From the NCBI GenBank assembly GCA_031289285.1, contig JAITPT010000084.1, positions 1 to 5,142 of the forward strand: a stretch of 5,142 nt of DNA, read 5' to 3'. The notes under the pieces are model-generated. The model was not told the DNA's origin. It did not search any database and worked only from the letters and a program-made list of their open reading frames with translations. The first letter of the stretch is position 1, and each line of letters starts with the position of its first letter. The stretch is from Puniceicoccales bacterium (GTDB lineage Bacteria > Verrucomicrobiota > Verrucomicrobiia > Opitutales > UBA953). Position numbers and translations under genes: made by a program. Positions 5,122 to 5,142 of this stretch are shown piece after piece.

Positions 5122-5142
5122 GGTTAATTATTTAGGAGGGGG
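5122..5142 (+). repeat. Start of tandem array unit C, cut by the window edge
   Basis: GGTTAATTATTT recurs 188 bases after the start of unit B, followed by a purine-rich stretch as in unit B. The array therefore probably continues beyond the window; its copy number is unknown. Confidence 0.6.

Noticed and set aside
4749..5142. CRISPR-like array
   Set aside because: Units of about 185-188 bp are similar along most of their length, with no short repeat separated by unique spacers and no cas gene.

Overview
The window suits a GC-rich bacterium of the Planctomycetota-Verrucomicrobiota kind. This is an inference: the main protein looks like the GAP1-N2 (GTPase-associated protein 1) type known from that group and from other multicellular or complex bacteria, neither gene start has a Shine-Dalgarno sequence, and the flanks are crowded with dispersed repeats. 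Genus cannot be read from the sequence.

There are two convincing genes, both on the minus strand and in this order. First is a 779-residue membrane-anchored GAP1-N2-like protein (3774 to 1435). Second is a 347-residue putative lipoprotein (1362 to 319), whose folded part resembles the non-catalytic C-terminal tail of bacterial family 2 glycoside hydrolases. They are 72 nt apart and probably form one operon. The first protein would carry a cytoplasmic GAP1 region, a low-complexity linker, one membrane helix and about 310 extracytoplasmic residues. The second would be anchored in the same extracytoplasmic space, so a physical or functional link is plausible but unproven. None of the GTPases or other partners usually encoded near GAP1 proteins lies in the window.

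Region by region: 1-318 has no convincing gene, but holds an 11-nt C run and a hairpin/T-tract element (135-186) resembling the ends of repeats on the other side of the operon. 319-1362 is the lipoprotein gene. 1363-1434 is an A/C-rich, G-poor spacer. 1435-3774 is the GAP1-N2-like gene, with micro-repeats in its linker and a 22-bp duplication in its core. 3775-4050 is a C-rich leader with a weak extended -10 promoter candidate. 4058-4748 holds three copies of one interspersed repeat (two at 96% identity in direct orientation, one degenerate and inverted), separated by a cluster of small hairpins and a 23-bp-arm inverted repeat. 4749 to the end is a tandem array of about 185-188 bp units, each with two nested triplets of 9-bp micro-repeats, running off the edge.

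No complete known defence system, RNA gene, CRISPR array or transposase gene is visible. The main interest is the orphan GAP1/lipoprotein pair, and a repeat family whose copy differences keep RNA pairing on the + strand.
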